A DNA stretch of 64,000 nucleotides from Methanobacterium_B sp963825335 (GCA_963825335.1 CAWGSP010000002.1:62001-126000); one strand, 5' to 3'. Numbered from the stretch's first letter, positions 32,200 through 41,452 are shown. Made by a program: numbers and translations. Notes: generated by a model from the sequence alone, not told the origin.

Positions 32200-32886
32200 T
32201 CATATTTCATTAAAAATTGTCCCAATTAATCTAGTAGTATTTGAATAGACATCAGAATCTCCTGCCCATTCTGGTATTTCATATACAAATACTGGAGTGC
32301 CAGAATTGGTTATGGGTGCATCAACCTGCTCTATTGATGTTCCTTCTGGAGCTGTATCTGTGTTTCTTTGATAATAATTGAAATCGGGCAGTAAATTATG
32401 GACTAATTTTGCTAGTGCAACAGATTTTGAATCCATAGTCGGGGTTGCAAAGTAATATCCGTTACCGTAACCCATCTTATGGTCATGGCATATTATCACC
32501 ATACTGTAATTGGATTTTATAATGTCGGGAATGGCGTATTGGGCAACAAGGTCCTGGCCATTGGCACGGCCCACATCAAAGTTAGTTGGATCTGCGGTTA
32601 CATTGATAACGTAATTTACTATTTCAACATTATGCGTCGCAACATAAGCTTTTATAACTTCTGGCACTACCACTTTAGCTGAAATTTCTCTTGGATGCAT
32701 TCCAGTTATAATTGCAATTTTAGGCCCAGTATAACCCGGATGGGTATAAGTTACTTTAGTAACATACCCTTTATCATTAGAGCCCAAAGATACTGTAGTG
32801 TCTGAACTTTCTATTAGATAATATACAGCCCCGGCAACTAACATTATGCCTAAAATCAATATTAAAATTTTATATCTAGTTTCCAT
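32200..32886 (-). CDS. membrane-anchored M14/aspartoacylase-like hydrolase
   Basis: An N-terminal membrane anchor (YKILILILGIMLVAGAVYYL) precedes a domain with IAIITGMHPREISAKVVVPE, where HPRE matches the HxxE zinc ligands of succinylglutamate desuccinylase/M14 carboxypeptidase enzymes. ICHDHKMGYGNGY could supply the third ligand. The C-terminal end VFVYEIPEWAG has a Glu that could be catalytic. At 228 residues it is short for the family. It may trim wall or peptide components outside the membrane. ATG 32886 is chosen over a GTG at 32895. Confidence 0.6.
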   Translation of the reverse strand: METRYKILILILGIMLVAGAVYYLIESSDTTVSLGSNDKGYVTKVTYTHPGYTGPKIAIITGMHPREISAKVVVPEVIKAYVATHNVEIVNYVINVTADPTNFDVGRANGQDLVAQYAIPDIIKSNYSMVIICHDHKMGYGNGYYFATPTMDSKSVALAKLVHNLLPDFNYYQRNTDTAPEGTSIEQVDAPITNSGTPVFVYEIPEWAGDSDVYSNTTRLIGTIFNEI

Positions 32887-32895
32887 ATTATTCAC

Positions 32896-33321
32896 AGGTT
32901 CATGTTTTTATTCATATTTTTAAAATCAATACTAATAGTTTTAATTTATTGTAGTTAATATGGTATGAATTTACAAGAACAGATACTTTACACACATTAG
33001 TTCAGTTCGATTGAAATGGAATATTATGGCTATTAATTGATCTAAAGTAGTGTATTCAAACAAATATCTCCGATATGATGTGTTAACTAGCCAAGTTGTT
33101 GTGCCATGAACTCCTATCTACAAGTAAGATTTATTGATCCCGAGAAATTATATAGTTTGACTAAGAAAATATATGATCGATACAAACTTTACAAAAATAT
33201 TCTCTAAAAAACATCTTTTTTTCTTACTCGATCATCAAATAATGATCGTTTCTGGCTTGAAACCAAAATAATATTTTGGATCAAAACTAAATTTCTGTAA
33301 TTATTTGACCAAATCTATTGA
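32896..33321. other. AT-rich intergenic region with a small inverted repeat
   Basis: CGATCAT (33229-33235) and ATGATCG (33242-33248) form an inverted repeat, and another GATC cluster lies near 33175. No gene seen. Confidence 0.35.
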
Positions 33322-33923
33322 TTGGGGTTTGTTAGTGTTCAGTTTGGATATCTGGTAATTTTGATCCTGCTAACTTTATCAACATTTTTTGTCGCGATAA
33401 TTCTAATTAAAGTGATTTATAGGCACAATCCACATGCCAACGAACTATATGGTAATGAAATAGTTCTTTTCCATAGTGAAGATAGATATAAAAAGCGGGT
33501 CTGGATCTTCAATCTGATAGAATGGTTGAATAAGTTAAAGAGTAAATTTAAAATCATCGATGAACTAGAACTCAAAGTAGTGGTTGGTGAATTAAGTGAA
33601 GACACATTAGAAATAATTAAACATGCAGCCAATCATAAATTTGGATTAATAACAATTATAGGTGGGCCTAAAGTTTTTTGTGAGGATAAGAATGAAATTG
33701 ATACGCTTTTAGATAAATATAAAAATGTGAGATATAATATCTTGCCTATCAGACCAATTAAACATTTTCATGATCTTTTATAAAGCCACTATTCATCGAA
33801 AAATCGCACCGTCAAAACGAAACACGTGGTTCTGTTGGTATTAAGAAGGCCCATCCAACATCGATCGAAACATACAATGAGTCGTTTAATATTTTTTTTA
33901 AAGCATACCCGACCCGTAAATAA
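33322..33923 (+). pseudogene. frameshifted single-span membrane protein
   Basis: The first frame (TTG 33322 to TAA 33783) encodes a membrane helix (YLVILILLTLSTFFVAIILI) and a cytosolic domain ending YNILPIRPIKHFHDLL. A shifted frame open from 33780 to TAA 33923 continues naturally as KPLFIEKSHRQNETRGSV and then AHPTSIETYNESFNIFF. The joined protein (about 200 residues) resembles small phospholipase-D-like domains that end with a HF(x)n(F/Y)IE block; that family link is tentative. A one- or two-base indel near 33780 breaks it. Confidence 0.6.
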
Positions 33924-33953
33924 AGAAGAAGTATTGAAACAAAATTGTTACAA

Positions 33954-34361
33954 ATGAAGGTGAAAAATTTGGATATTAATCTCTTGATTCCAGAATTTTT
34001 AGTACTGAGTTTAGCAGGATCTTCCCTATCGATCGCTGCATATTCTTCGTTTAAAGACAGGAGTGATGATCAGAAATTACTACTGATAACAGCCAGTTGC
34101 TTTCCTTCGCATTTTTGGTTGTTTTTGTGCTTTCATTCGTGACATTGAACAATTTGGGAATAATCCAATATTCAATGGCCCCTAATATTTTATATCCTGA
34201 ATTTTATGACAATACTTTCCATCATAGGATTTATAGTTCACAGAATAATCATTGATCAACGATCCAAAGAAAATGAAATGAAAGCAGCAATAGACATAAT
34301 TGTATCCAGTAAAGATGGTTTGGAAGGTTTAATTTGTTTATTAAAATCTGAAAAGAAGTAA
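33954..34361 (+). pseudogene. frameshifted three-helix membrane protein
   Basis: Three consecutive frames each carry a plausible piece. First comes INLLIPEFLVLSLAGSSLSI to about 34095, then LLSFAFLVVFVLSFVTLNN to about 34208, then TILSIIGFIVHRIIIDQRSK and IDIIVSSKDGLEGLICLLKS to TAA 34361. Together they form a membrane protein of about 135 residues broken by two indels. AAGGTGA at 33957 suggests TTG 33969 as the original start. No family recognised. Confidence 0.55.
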
Positions 34362-34400
34362 TATATTCAACCTAAGAAATGCAGAAAAATAAAGGTGATG

Positions 34401-35066
34401 TTAAATAGTTTTTATATATTCATCCAACAATTGGTTGGCTTGTGATGTTGCTGGCATCCCATGACCCGTTAATATCACATCAATATCGAGTTTTGCGAGT
34501 TTTTCCATGCTCTCTTTATACTGTATTGGTTCTGGTATAAGTCTGGAACCAGGCCCTTTAATCTTGCCTTCAGCATATTGAAGGTTATCCCCCACGAAAA
34601 CAACCCTACTTTGAGGATTGTAAAGACAGATACTGCCAGGAGTATGGCCTGGTGTGTGCACAACCCTATATTTACCGATACTATCCCCATCTTCTAATAG
34701 TATGTCTGCTTTAACTGGATGAAGTCGGTATATAAACTTTATTAGTTTAACTAAAGGTACCATGAATGCAGAGGTTTTATCCTTTTTATCTTCAGAAATA
34801 TAACCCGCATCTGCACTGTGAACCGCAACCTTTGCCCCTGTTAATTTTTTAAGCTTCTCAAGACTACCAGTATGATCAAAATGATGATGAGTCATCACAA
34901 TAGTCTTGATATCTTCGGGTCTGCCTTTCAATTCATCTTCTAGATAATTAATAATTTTAGAAGTGTTACCTGGAAATCCTGTATCAACAAGAAATATATC
35001 ATTATTATATTCAATATAACAATTTGAAATACCTTTAAACTGGTGTATGCCCTTCGCAACATCCAT
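34401..35066 (-). CDS. metallo-beta-lactamase-fold hydrolase
   Basis: The 221-residue protein has the MBL zinc motif THHHFDH (HxHxDH) at about residues 59-65, then HTPGHTPGSICLY, a bridging Asp in VVFVGDN, and a final His in DVILTGHGMP. This set is complete for a dinuclear hydrolase of the glyoxalase II/lactonase type. The substrate is unknown. It has no signal peptide. No operon partner; the downstream neighbour is the pair of decayed membrane genes. Confidence 0.9.
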   Translation of the reverse strand: MDVAKGIHQFKGISNCYIEYNNDIFLVDTGFPGNTSKIINYLEDELKGRPEDIKTIVMTHHHFDHTGSLEKLKKLTGAKVAVHSADAGYISEDKKDKTSAFMVPLVKLIKFIYRLHPVKADILLEDGDSIGKYRVVHTPGHTPGSICLYNPQSRVVFVGDNLQYAEGKIKGPGSRLIPEPIQYKESMEKLAKLDIDVILTGHGMPATSQANQLLDEYIKTI

Positions 35067-35335
35067 GAAATGTCCCCCATCTAATTATTTTGACTAAAAA
35101 TCATTTATTTGGGCTAACTTTTTTATTTTTTTGAATACTTTATTCACGCATGAAAATATTTATTTATAAAAAAATGGTATTTAATGATATACATCAATCC
35201 CAAATATATTTTTGGTGTTAATTTCGAAATATTTGAATTTTGAATAATTTTGGTAAAAATCTATCCAATGCCTCCACTTTGAATGGATTTAATGCCCTAA
35301 CATCAGAATATCAGTAGTTTATTCATTCAGTTAAT

Positions 35336-35347
35336 CTATATATAAAA
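35336..35347 (+). promoter_or_regulatory. TATA box of a leaderless gene
   Basis: CTATATATAAAA is centred about 25 bases before ATG 35366, the usual archaeal TATA-to-start distance. There is no ribosome site before that ATG, so the mRNA probably begins at the start codon. Confidence 0.5.
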
Positions 35348-35365
35348 TTTTGCTGAGTAACATTC

Positions 35366-35797
35366 ATGACAAAAGAAGATAAATTGGGACAAGAAGAGTT
35401 TTACGATCTTTGTTATTACACCCTAGTACATCCGGATCCCTCGTTTTTACACCAGTATGCAGTTGATGCATTTGCAGCCCAAACAGCTGATGAAAACACC
35501 AAACCCATTACAATAACATTCGCACTCGTTGGTCTTTATTTACATAATGAAAAGAACTTCACAGGAAAACAAGTGCAACATGCACACATGAAACTTGCTG
35601 AACATCAAAAAAAATGGCCCACATTCAAGTTACCAGATTTCAGGGGTAAAATTACCGTATTCGATGTTATTAAAACCCCAGAAGGATCAGATCGTGACAA
35701 CGAAATTAAAAAATGGAGTGCAAATGTATGGGAAGCTTATAAACCATGCCATGATGAAGTCATGGAGCTGGTTAAAACAGAACTATGGAAAAAATAA
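35366..35797 (+). CDS. DUF5946-family protein
   Basis: The 143-residue soluble protein (DLCYYTLVHPDPSFLHQYAV, then DAFAAQTADENTKPITITFA) matches the DUF5946 pattern of a Cys followed by HPDPxFxHQ and a conserved AQ...KPI block. His and Cys residues could bind a metal. Function is unknown. It appears to be transcribed alone from a leaderless promoter. Confidence 0.7.
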   Translation: MTKEDKLGQEEFYDLCYYTLVHPDPSFLHQYAVDAFAAQTADENTKPITITFALVGLYLHNEKNFTGKQVQHAHMKLAEHQKKWPTFKLPDFRGKITVFDVIKTPEGSDRDNEIKKWSANVWEAYKPCHDEVMELVKTELWKK

Positions 35798-36078
35798 TGG
35801 AGTTGATAACTATCCACAACACAAATAATTTTATTACAATGTGGATAAAACATTATGCATATGAATAAAAAAATTGAATTAAGAACTGTCAATATTTCAG
35901 GATTTTTTAAGTTTTCAAGGTTATGTGATAGTTTTATTTAAAACATTGCAATTTCCTATAAATTGGTGTATGATTTGGGTGGAAATTGGGAATATCATCA
36001 TATGGGATAAAGCAAAATGTTATAGTGTGGATGTATACTACAGACACACCCCCCTTATTTAAACCGCCCGATTTATTT

Positions 36079-36115
36079 CCCCAGGTAATCACCTCCTATT
36101 TTTTTTTACCTGGGG
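36079..36115. ncRNA. hairpin with Shine-Dalgarno/anti-Shine-Dalgarno sequence in the loop
   Basis: CCCCAGGTAA (36079-36088) and TTACCTGGGG (36106-36115) form a perfect 10-bp stem. The 17-base loop on the + strand reads TCACCTCCT then T-rich; its complement is AGGAGGTGA, the full 16S-pairing sequence. No start codon follows it on the minus strand. The flanking 36030-36115 is much more GC-rich than the surrounding 500 bases. It could be a small RNA that pairs with ribosomes or mRNA leaders, or a terminator; the ncRNA label is an inference. Confidence 0.35.
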
Positions 36116-36338
36116 ATAATAAATTACTTAAAAATTTGTGATTATAACCAAACAGTGTACTGTAACTAGTGATTCTGATCTATAAAAAAATATGTTTCAC
36201 TCTTTTTAATTTTAATCAAATGCATGGTTTGCATAACAGTTCTATGAATAGCAGTAAAGTTAAATATATATGAGGTATATAGTATGGTTGATAAAATAAT
36301 GTATCGACAATGATAATAAGTTTTAGGAGGATTCTTTT

Positions 36339-36887
36339 ATGAAAAAGAATTTAATACCAATCGTAATATTTTTAGCAATATCTGTACTGTTAATAGGATT
36401 TGCAGAAGTTACTGCTAATAGTAAAATTTCAAACGATAGTATAATCAACACTACCGTACTGACCAATACTTCTAGCAATGCAACAAATGTTATAAACAGT
36501 ACAAAAACAGTGCTCAAAATCGTTGCAGTCAGTAACACATCGAAGGTTTTGATAGATTCAGGAGCAAATAGCTTTTATTGGGGTGAACGTGGAGGTACAT
36601 TTTCCTATACTTGGAAAACATACAAACTGAGTAACGGCAGTATATTAGTCGATATTCATTACAAAACCACAACAAACTCATGGAACGGCTCTTATCTTGT
36701 GACCAAATCTACGAAAAATCATTTAAAAATAACAGAAACCAGTCCCGAAGTAAAACTTTACACTGGACAGCCATCAACAGTATCATACGCTACCAGTAGT
36801 TTAACACCGGTAAATTTCTACTGGAAAGATATGAAAGCCCAGATAAAGGATAACGGATATTTCTTTGTAGGCCAAATAGTATTATAA
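36339..36887 (+). CDS. secreted protein of unknown function
   Basis: TAGGAGG precedes ATG 36339 at ideal spacing. The 182-residue product has a signal peptide (KNLIPIVIFLAISVLLIGFA), an Asn/Thr-rich linker and a beta-rich C-terminal part (GTFSYTWKTYKLSNGSILVD, VNFYWKDMKAQIKDNGYFF). It is probably exported and N-glycosylated at several NxS/T sites. Secreted proteins of this shape are common in Methanobacterium; no family named. Confidence 0.75.
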   Translation: MKKNLIPIVIFLAISVLLIGFAEVTANSKISNDSIINTTVLTNTSSNATNVINSTKTVLKIVAVSNTSKVLIDSGANSFYWGERGGTFSYTWKTYKLSNGSILVDIHYKTTTNSWNGSYLVTKSTKNHLKITETSPEVKLYTGQPSTVSYATSSLTPVNFYWKDMKAQIKDNGYFFVGQIVL

Positions 36888-36995
36888 ACTTTGATTGAGC
36901 TAAAAAGAATTCCAATGAAATTTTTGGGTTAATCCATTCTTTTTTTATTGAAATTCATTTTTTTTGATGTAATTACAACTTAAAATTCGTCAACT

Positions 36996-37370
36996 TCTAA
37001 TTTACCCGAACCCCTCAACAACAAAAACAAATTAGAAAAAGCAGATAAAATAATTCAACTTAACAGGAAGTTAATAGCTGAAACAAATGGATTTAGAAAC
37101 TGTTTAAATATTACTTTTCACATTGAAAAGTTCACTTGAAAACTTGATAAATATTATGAAATATCTTTTGATGATTTCTTAAGTGAATTAACAAGAAAAA
37201 AGGTAGATACTAAACCTAGGAACTTCTTAAAATGAATTAAATCAATTATAAATGTCATTAATCCTTAATCAACAAATAAAGGAAACCGAAAGCGAGATTG
37301 ATCAACTGGTCTATGACCTTACGGTTTGACACAAGAAGAAATTAAAATAATTGAGGATAGTTTAAGATGA
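36996..37370 (+). pseudogene. C-terminal relic of a type IIG/Eco57I-like restriction-methyltransferase
   Basis: Pieces in successive frames read ADKIIQLNRKLIAETNGF, KLDKYYEISFDDFLSELT, then QQIKETESEIDQLVYDL and GLTQEEIKIIEDSLR. This is the typical C-terminal end of Eco57I-type restriction-modification enzymes and BREX-like methylases (ETExEIDxxVYxLYGLTxEEIxIxE). Stops at 37136, 37233 and elsewhere and a missing T in the DLYGLT codons break it. The catalytic and methylase domains are not present, so this is a remnant of a lost defence gene. The following 370 bases to 37740 hold no gene. Confidence 0.72.
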
Positions 37371-37740
37371 AAATGATGAAACAAATGTTTTTGCAATAAT
37401 TTTAAAGGATCAGTTGGTGCTAGGGACATGAAATACCACCCTTTTGGATAATAGGAATTCTTTATTTTTTTGAAATTACTATTAGTGAGGGTTGGTTGTT
37501 TTAGTACCTTTCCTTCTTATTTCGTTCATATTGTATTCGATTATTCCTCTTTTGGGATTTGCTATTCTTACTCTTTGTAAGTGTTATTTTGATTATTAAA
37601 AAAAGAAATTTTAATTATAATTATCAACATAGATTGTTATAGAGTGGAATATGATTTAGATTAATTTTTATTAAATTTTAAAATTTGTTTAGATGTGTGG
37701 GATAAGTGTGAAATATTGCTGAATGTGGGGTGTAGTATTT

Positions 37741-38304
37741 ATGGTTGACACAGATGAATGGAAGTTAGTAGAAACTATACTTAGTAATGTATTAAATGAA
37801 AAAGACTCTGAAAAATTGGTTTATGCATTAAAAACATCTATGAAACATGAGTTTGAAGAGATGTTGGATGTATATTCTAATAAAATTAATGAACCAGTTG
37901 AAATTCTGCTAATTGGAAATGATCCTAAATTTATGAGGGAATTAATTGCAACATTTGGAAGATCAAAACTTATTACAAGTATACGCTTTACAGGGGCCGT
38001 GGAAGAAGCCAGACAAATGATATTCCAACAAGGTGTTTACGAAGATTTTCCTATAGCAAATATTATAATATTTGATTTTCCTACTTTAAAAGGAAAGGCT
38101 GGGTTAAACGTTTTAGAAGATGTCATGAAAAAAAAGAGTGTAATAAAGAATGTACCGGTGATTATTTTAAATGATGATTTTGAAAAAGTGAAACATCTCG
38201 AGAAATATCATCCCGATCTTTTCTTAACTAAACCCAATAATTTTGAAGAATATAAAAATGTAGTGGAATCTATAAAAATATTTTGGCTTAACTATAAAAT
38301 ATGA
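37741..38304 (+). CDS. atypical response-regulator receiver protein
   Basis: The first 60 residues are helical (SNVLNEKDSEKLVYALKTSM). A receiver-like domain follows: VEILLIGNDPKFMRELIATF, the putative phospho-Asp in ANIIIFDFPTLKGKAGLNVL, VPVIILNDD, and the conserved Lys in DLFLTKPNNFEEY, ending SIKIFWLNY as in Rcp1-type regulators. The usual acidic pair after strand one is GND here, so metal binding and phosphorylation may be impaired. There is no output domain. GGGGTG nine bases upstream supports ATG 37741 over ATG 37723. No kinase is adjacent. Confidence 0.72.
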   Translation: MVDTDEWKLVETILSNVLNEKDSEKLVYALKTSMKHEFEEMLDVYSNKINEPVEILLIGNDPKFMRELIATFGRSKLITSIRFTGAVEEARQMIFQQGVYEDFPIANIIIFDFPTLKGKAGLNVLEDVMKKKSVIKNVPVIILNDDFEKVKHLEKYHPDLFLTKPNNFEEYKNVVESIKIFWLNYKI

Positions 38305-38693
38305 TATTAAAAGATAAATTCTTTATATCATTTTCTCATCATTTGGTACTGTTCAAATGTCCTAATTGTAAATTTATATTTCGATCCAAAAAAAACTAAA
38401 AAACTCTTATAACAAAGACAAAGCAGAAGTTCATATGTTAGTTAATAGGACATTTAAGTCCAAAAACGTAAGTAATTGTTTGATATTTCTGAGATCCTCA
38501 TAGTATCAGTAATATTTTATTTGATTAGTTTCAAGCAAATAAAAAAAAAAATTTTATCGTTTTAAATTGAAAAATAAAAACATTAAAATTAATAATTAAT
38601 ATCAGCAATATAAAAATCTTCGAAGATAACCTTTATGAGGGAATTACCTTTATTTATGTACAGACCCTCTATTTGGTTTTGATAACGTGAAAA
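38305..38693. other. AT-rich intergenic region
   Basis: About 390 bases between convergent genes with no frame, repeat or hairpin that I can support. Confidence 0.4.
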
Positions 38694-38792
38694 TTATCTT
38701 GTATTTTTAACGCCTCTTCCCTTCTTATTTCCTGCTTTTTTGTAGTATGATTTTGGTCTTGTTCTCTTATTAGTTCCTTTAACTTTTGCCAT
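38694..38792 (-). CDS. 32-residue highly basic protein
   Basis: A near-perfect ribosome site (AGGAGG) precedes ATG 38792. The product, MAKVKGTNKRTRPKSYYKKA followed by GNKKGRGVKNTR, has about 13 Lys/Arg and no acidic residue. It looks like a ribosomal-protein-tail or nucleic-acid-binding peptide. The rare combination of strong translation signal and extreme charge argues that it is real. No family is known to me. Confidence 0.7.
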   Translation of the reverse strand: MAKVKGTNKRTRPKSYYKKAGNKKGRGVKNTR

Positions 38793-39185
38793 TTTATTTA
38801 TCCTCCTATTTTGCCTAGTTTATAGTATTTAACTTTACCATCAATAAATTCTGTAAAACGTTACAAAAAAATGAATGTTTAAACCAAATATATAGATCAT
38901 AAACCTTGTATTTAGTATTGATTCATTGGTGACCGGAATAATTTATTTTCTTTTAAGTACATTTATAGTTATTCTTTGATTCTTATTTCTGATAGAACAT
39001 TATTTTTATTTATTTGATTGAAACATTATATCCCTACTCCATTATCAATGAATAAAGTCTTGGTCCAACCATTAGAAAAATTTAAAAAAAATGGTCCTAA
39101 TTCATTAATGAATTCAGGTTATGATAATGGAACACAACTATAATATCTTACATGTTATCTTATGTCATGTTCCATATAAAATATT

Positions 39186-39386
39186 TCATCTACCATTCAC
39201 TGTTTTTTTGTTGTTGTACACAATAAATAGAATTGCAGCCAGTATGATCACGAGTAATATACCGAACCCAATAAATCCTAGTCTCCTTAACAATCCTATT
39301 AATAAAAGTTTACCAAATAATCCATGTCCTAATCCAAAATGTCCCATGCCCAATCTACCGATTGCCATGGTTGAAATGCCTATCAT
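39186..39386 (-). CDS. 66-residue Gly/His-rich small membrane protein
   Basis: GAGGCGAT lies just before ATG 39386. The N-terminal half is glycine-rich with regularly placed hydrophobics and His (GRLGMGHFGLGHGLFGKLL). A membrane helix (GILLVIILAAILFIVY) and a basic tail follow. The opposite strand is open too, but only this strand has a ribosome site. Function unknown. Confidence 0.6.
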   Translation of the reverse strand: MIGISTMAIGRLGMGHFGLGHGLFGKLLLIGLLRRLGFIGFGILLVIILAAILFIVYNNKKTVNGR

Positions 39387-39604
39387 TAAATCGCCTCTTT
39401 AATGTAGTAATTAAATTACATCTAATGTTTTGTTTTTTTGTGATATATATAATCGAAAACTGGATACATGTTGTTCAAAAAATCTATCATTTATCGAAAA
39501 TCAACATTTACCCCAGTCTAAAGTAACAGTTTCTTGAAATAAAAGGAATAACTGGGTTTAATCATAACTTGAATCTAAAAAAAAAGTTTAGTTGAAGTCG
39601 CTGT

Positions 39605-40003
39605 TTAGGTACCTTTGTACACCATGTTGACTTCATTTTTTAGTGTTTTATTCTGCATTAATATGTTAATATCGTTTTGAACATCTTTGTTTTTCATTAT
39701 GTTATTTATTTCAGTTTGTACACCCTTATTCTGAATTATACTGTGTATTTGATTCCTGATGGTCTTATTTTGTAGTATGGAAGTTATTTGATTTTGAAAA
39801 TTTTGATTTTGTACCAAACTATTAATAGGGACAGGATTCTGTACAAATTCATTGTACCAATGGCTTAATTCTTGAGACCAGTTCTGATTAGGGTTTTGAA
39901 GCTGCTGCACAGCTGCTGTCGTATTATATGATGTTGCAGCGTAAACTGGTACAGTTCCAACAAACATTGCACATAGGGTAAATATTAAAATTTTATTAAT
40001 CAT
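39605..40003 (-). CDS. secreted protein with 13-residue helical repeats
   Basis: A full ribosome site (GAGGTGATC) precedes ATG 40003. After a signal peptide (KILIFTLCAMFVGTVPVYA) and a linker, residues 60-124 form five 13-residue units. They follow the pattern I-x-x-(I/L)-(L/I/M)-(Q/K)-N-(K/Q)-x-(hydrophobic)-x-x-(Q/E/D), for example ITSILQNKTIRNQ and INNIMKNKDVQND. A partial sixth unit ends the protein. The repeat predicts an amphipathic helix or coiled-coil stack. It is probably exported; function is unknown. Confidence 0.75.
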   Translation of the reverse strand: MINKILIFTLCAMFVGTVPVYAATSYNTTAAVQQLQNPNQNWSQELSHWYNEFVQNPVPINSLVQNQNFQNQITSILQNKTIRNQIHSIIQNKGVQTEINNIMKNKDVQNDINILMQNKTLKNEVNMVYKGT

Positions 40004-40349
40004 GTGATCACCTCTAAAGTTTTCAGAATACAGATAAAAAAAAAATTTCTTATCTGAAAACTTCTTGTATATCTATTAACTCATGATTATATAAATAAAT
40101 ATACCAAAATTACACCCAAATTTAATATTTTGTTTATTAAATTTGAATATTACCGTAATAATATCTATTAAAATATGTTTTTTTTAATTCTATGATTAAA
40201 ATCAAATTTATTATTATCTCAGCGATTAACAAAAAATTAGTACGAAATTCTGATGGTGTTAACGAAATTTCAACTGAAATAACATGTGGGGTACCAGTTT
40301 GGGTGGTTTAAATTTTTTTTACCGCCCACTGTCACACCATCATTTAGAT

Positions 40350-40709
40350 CTATATTTTGTGTTGGATGAGTTCGATCTCAACACCATCAGGATCCTTTAG
40401 GAAAGCTATCTTGGCACCGTCACCAACATCGATTGGGCCTCGGGTAAATTCAACACCTTTAGATCTCAGTTCATCTGCAGTGCTATCCATGTCATCAACT
40501 TCTAATCCAACCATAAATATGCCCTTTTTTGGTTCTTCAACATTTTTTACGAGTTCTATCATTGAGTTTCCTTCACCCTTTAAAAATGTGATCGTGAAAC
40601 CAGGAAATGGGTTGATCTGGTTGTCCACAACAAATCCCATAATTTCTGTATAAAATTTAATGGATTCATCCATGTCAGTTACTGCTATTGTTGCGTATTT
40701 AACTTTCAT
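40350..40709 (-). CDS. VOC-superfamily (glyoxalase/dioxygenase fold) protein
   Basis: The 119-residue protein has the VOC beta-alpha-beta-beta-beta pattern: YATIAVTDMDESIKFYTEIM, then GLEVDDMDSTADELRSKGVE and FLKDPDGVEIELIQ. The C-terminal Glu in EIELIQ fits a metal ligand, while the first position (His in many members) is Thr. GAGAGGATGA lies before ATG 40709, which is preferred over the ATG 40742 start. It follows the DUF169 gene by 38 bases and probably shares its mRNA. Confidence 0.87.
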   Translation of the reverse strand: MKVKYATIAVTDMDESIKFYTEIMGFVVDNQINPFPGFTITFLKGEGNSMIELVKNVEEPKKGIFMVGLEVDDMDSTADELRSKGVEFTRGPIDVGDGAKIAFLKDPDGVEIELIQHKI

Positions 40710-40747
40710 TTTATCATCCTCTCTCACAATTCTTTTTAACAAAAATT

Positions 40748-41452
40748 CTAGTCGGATCTAAATTCATCGGGTATAACAGATGCGGCTTCTCCAGCAGAAC
40801 ATTGTGGTATGGCCTTTATCAAATTATCTATGCGTTCATAGGGTATTGATAAAAATATAATTTCTGGATCAAATCCTTGATTATGTCTTGCTGTCCAGTC
40901 ACCCATTGAAATATTTGTATTTCCAGACATAATGGTGTAAGATATTGCAGTGTCACAAAGAGCCCCGATCACCTGCTGTTTTGGAGGAATTCCGTCCCAG
41001 TATGTGTCTAATGTTATTAATCTACATGCTTGTTCAGCATTAACCAGGAATAATATCATATCCGGCCTGATTTCAGTTTTATCTAATGGGCTTATTAAGA
41101 TTCTGTCAGCTAATCCTGTGGGAGGTTCTACTGCCAATTTTTGCATGCGTTCAAATGATACAATGGTTCCTGTAAGTTTCTCACCCTTGGTCAGAAACCT
41201 CTGCAAACCTCTTTTTTGTTGTTTTGACACTACTTCTGTGAACCCACAGTACCTACTGCCACCGGGACACGTTGATGTATTCTCATCAATTACAAATGAC
41301 TCGCCCTCAGCAGCGAGTTTTAAAGCCCGACAAATAGCTGTTTTTTCATATTTATCTGCTGAAACTTCATCATTTGTAAAAGAAATAGCTAAAGGTTCTT
41401 TTTTTAGTCCTAAGGTCTGTTTAAAAATTTTAGATTGTTCCTCAAAGTTCAT
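40748..41452 (-). CDS. DUF169-family protein
   Basis: The 234-residue protein shows the DUF169 layout: LGLKKEPLAISF at the start, ICRALKLAAEGE, a Cys pair in TSTCPGGSRYCGF, then DMILFLVNAEQACRL and a C-terminal IPYERIDNLIKAIPQCSAGE. The conserved cysteines suggest a metal or FeS site; the biochemical role of this family, common in methanogens and other anaerobes, is unknown. GGGGAGG precedes the gene. It is first in a likely two-gene operon with the VOC protein. Confidence 0.85.
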   Translation of the reverse strand: MNFEEQSKIFKQTLGLKKEPLAISFTNDEVSADKYEKTAICRALKLAAEGESFVIDENTSTCPGGSRYCGFTEVVSKQQKRGLQRFLTKGEKLTGTIVSFERMQKLAVEPPTGLADRILISPLDKTEIRPDMILFLVNAEQACRLITLDTYWDGIPPKQQVIGALCDTAISYTIMSGNTNISMGDWTARHNQGFDPEIIFLSIPYERIDNLIKAIPQCSAGEAASVIPDEFRSD

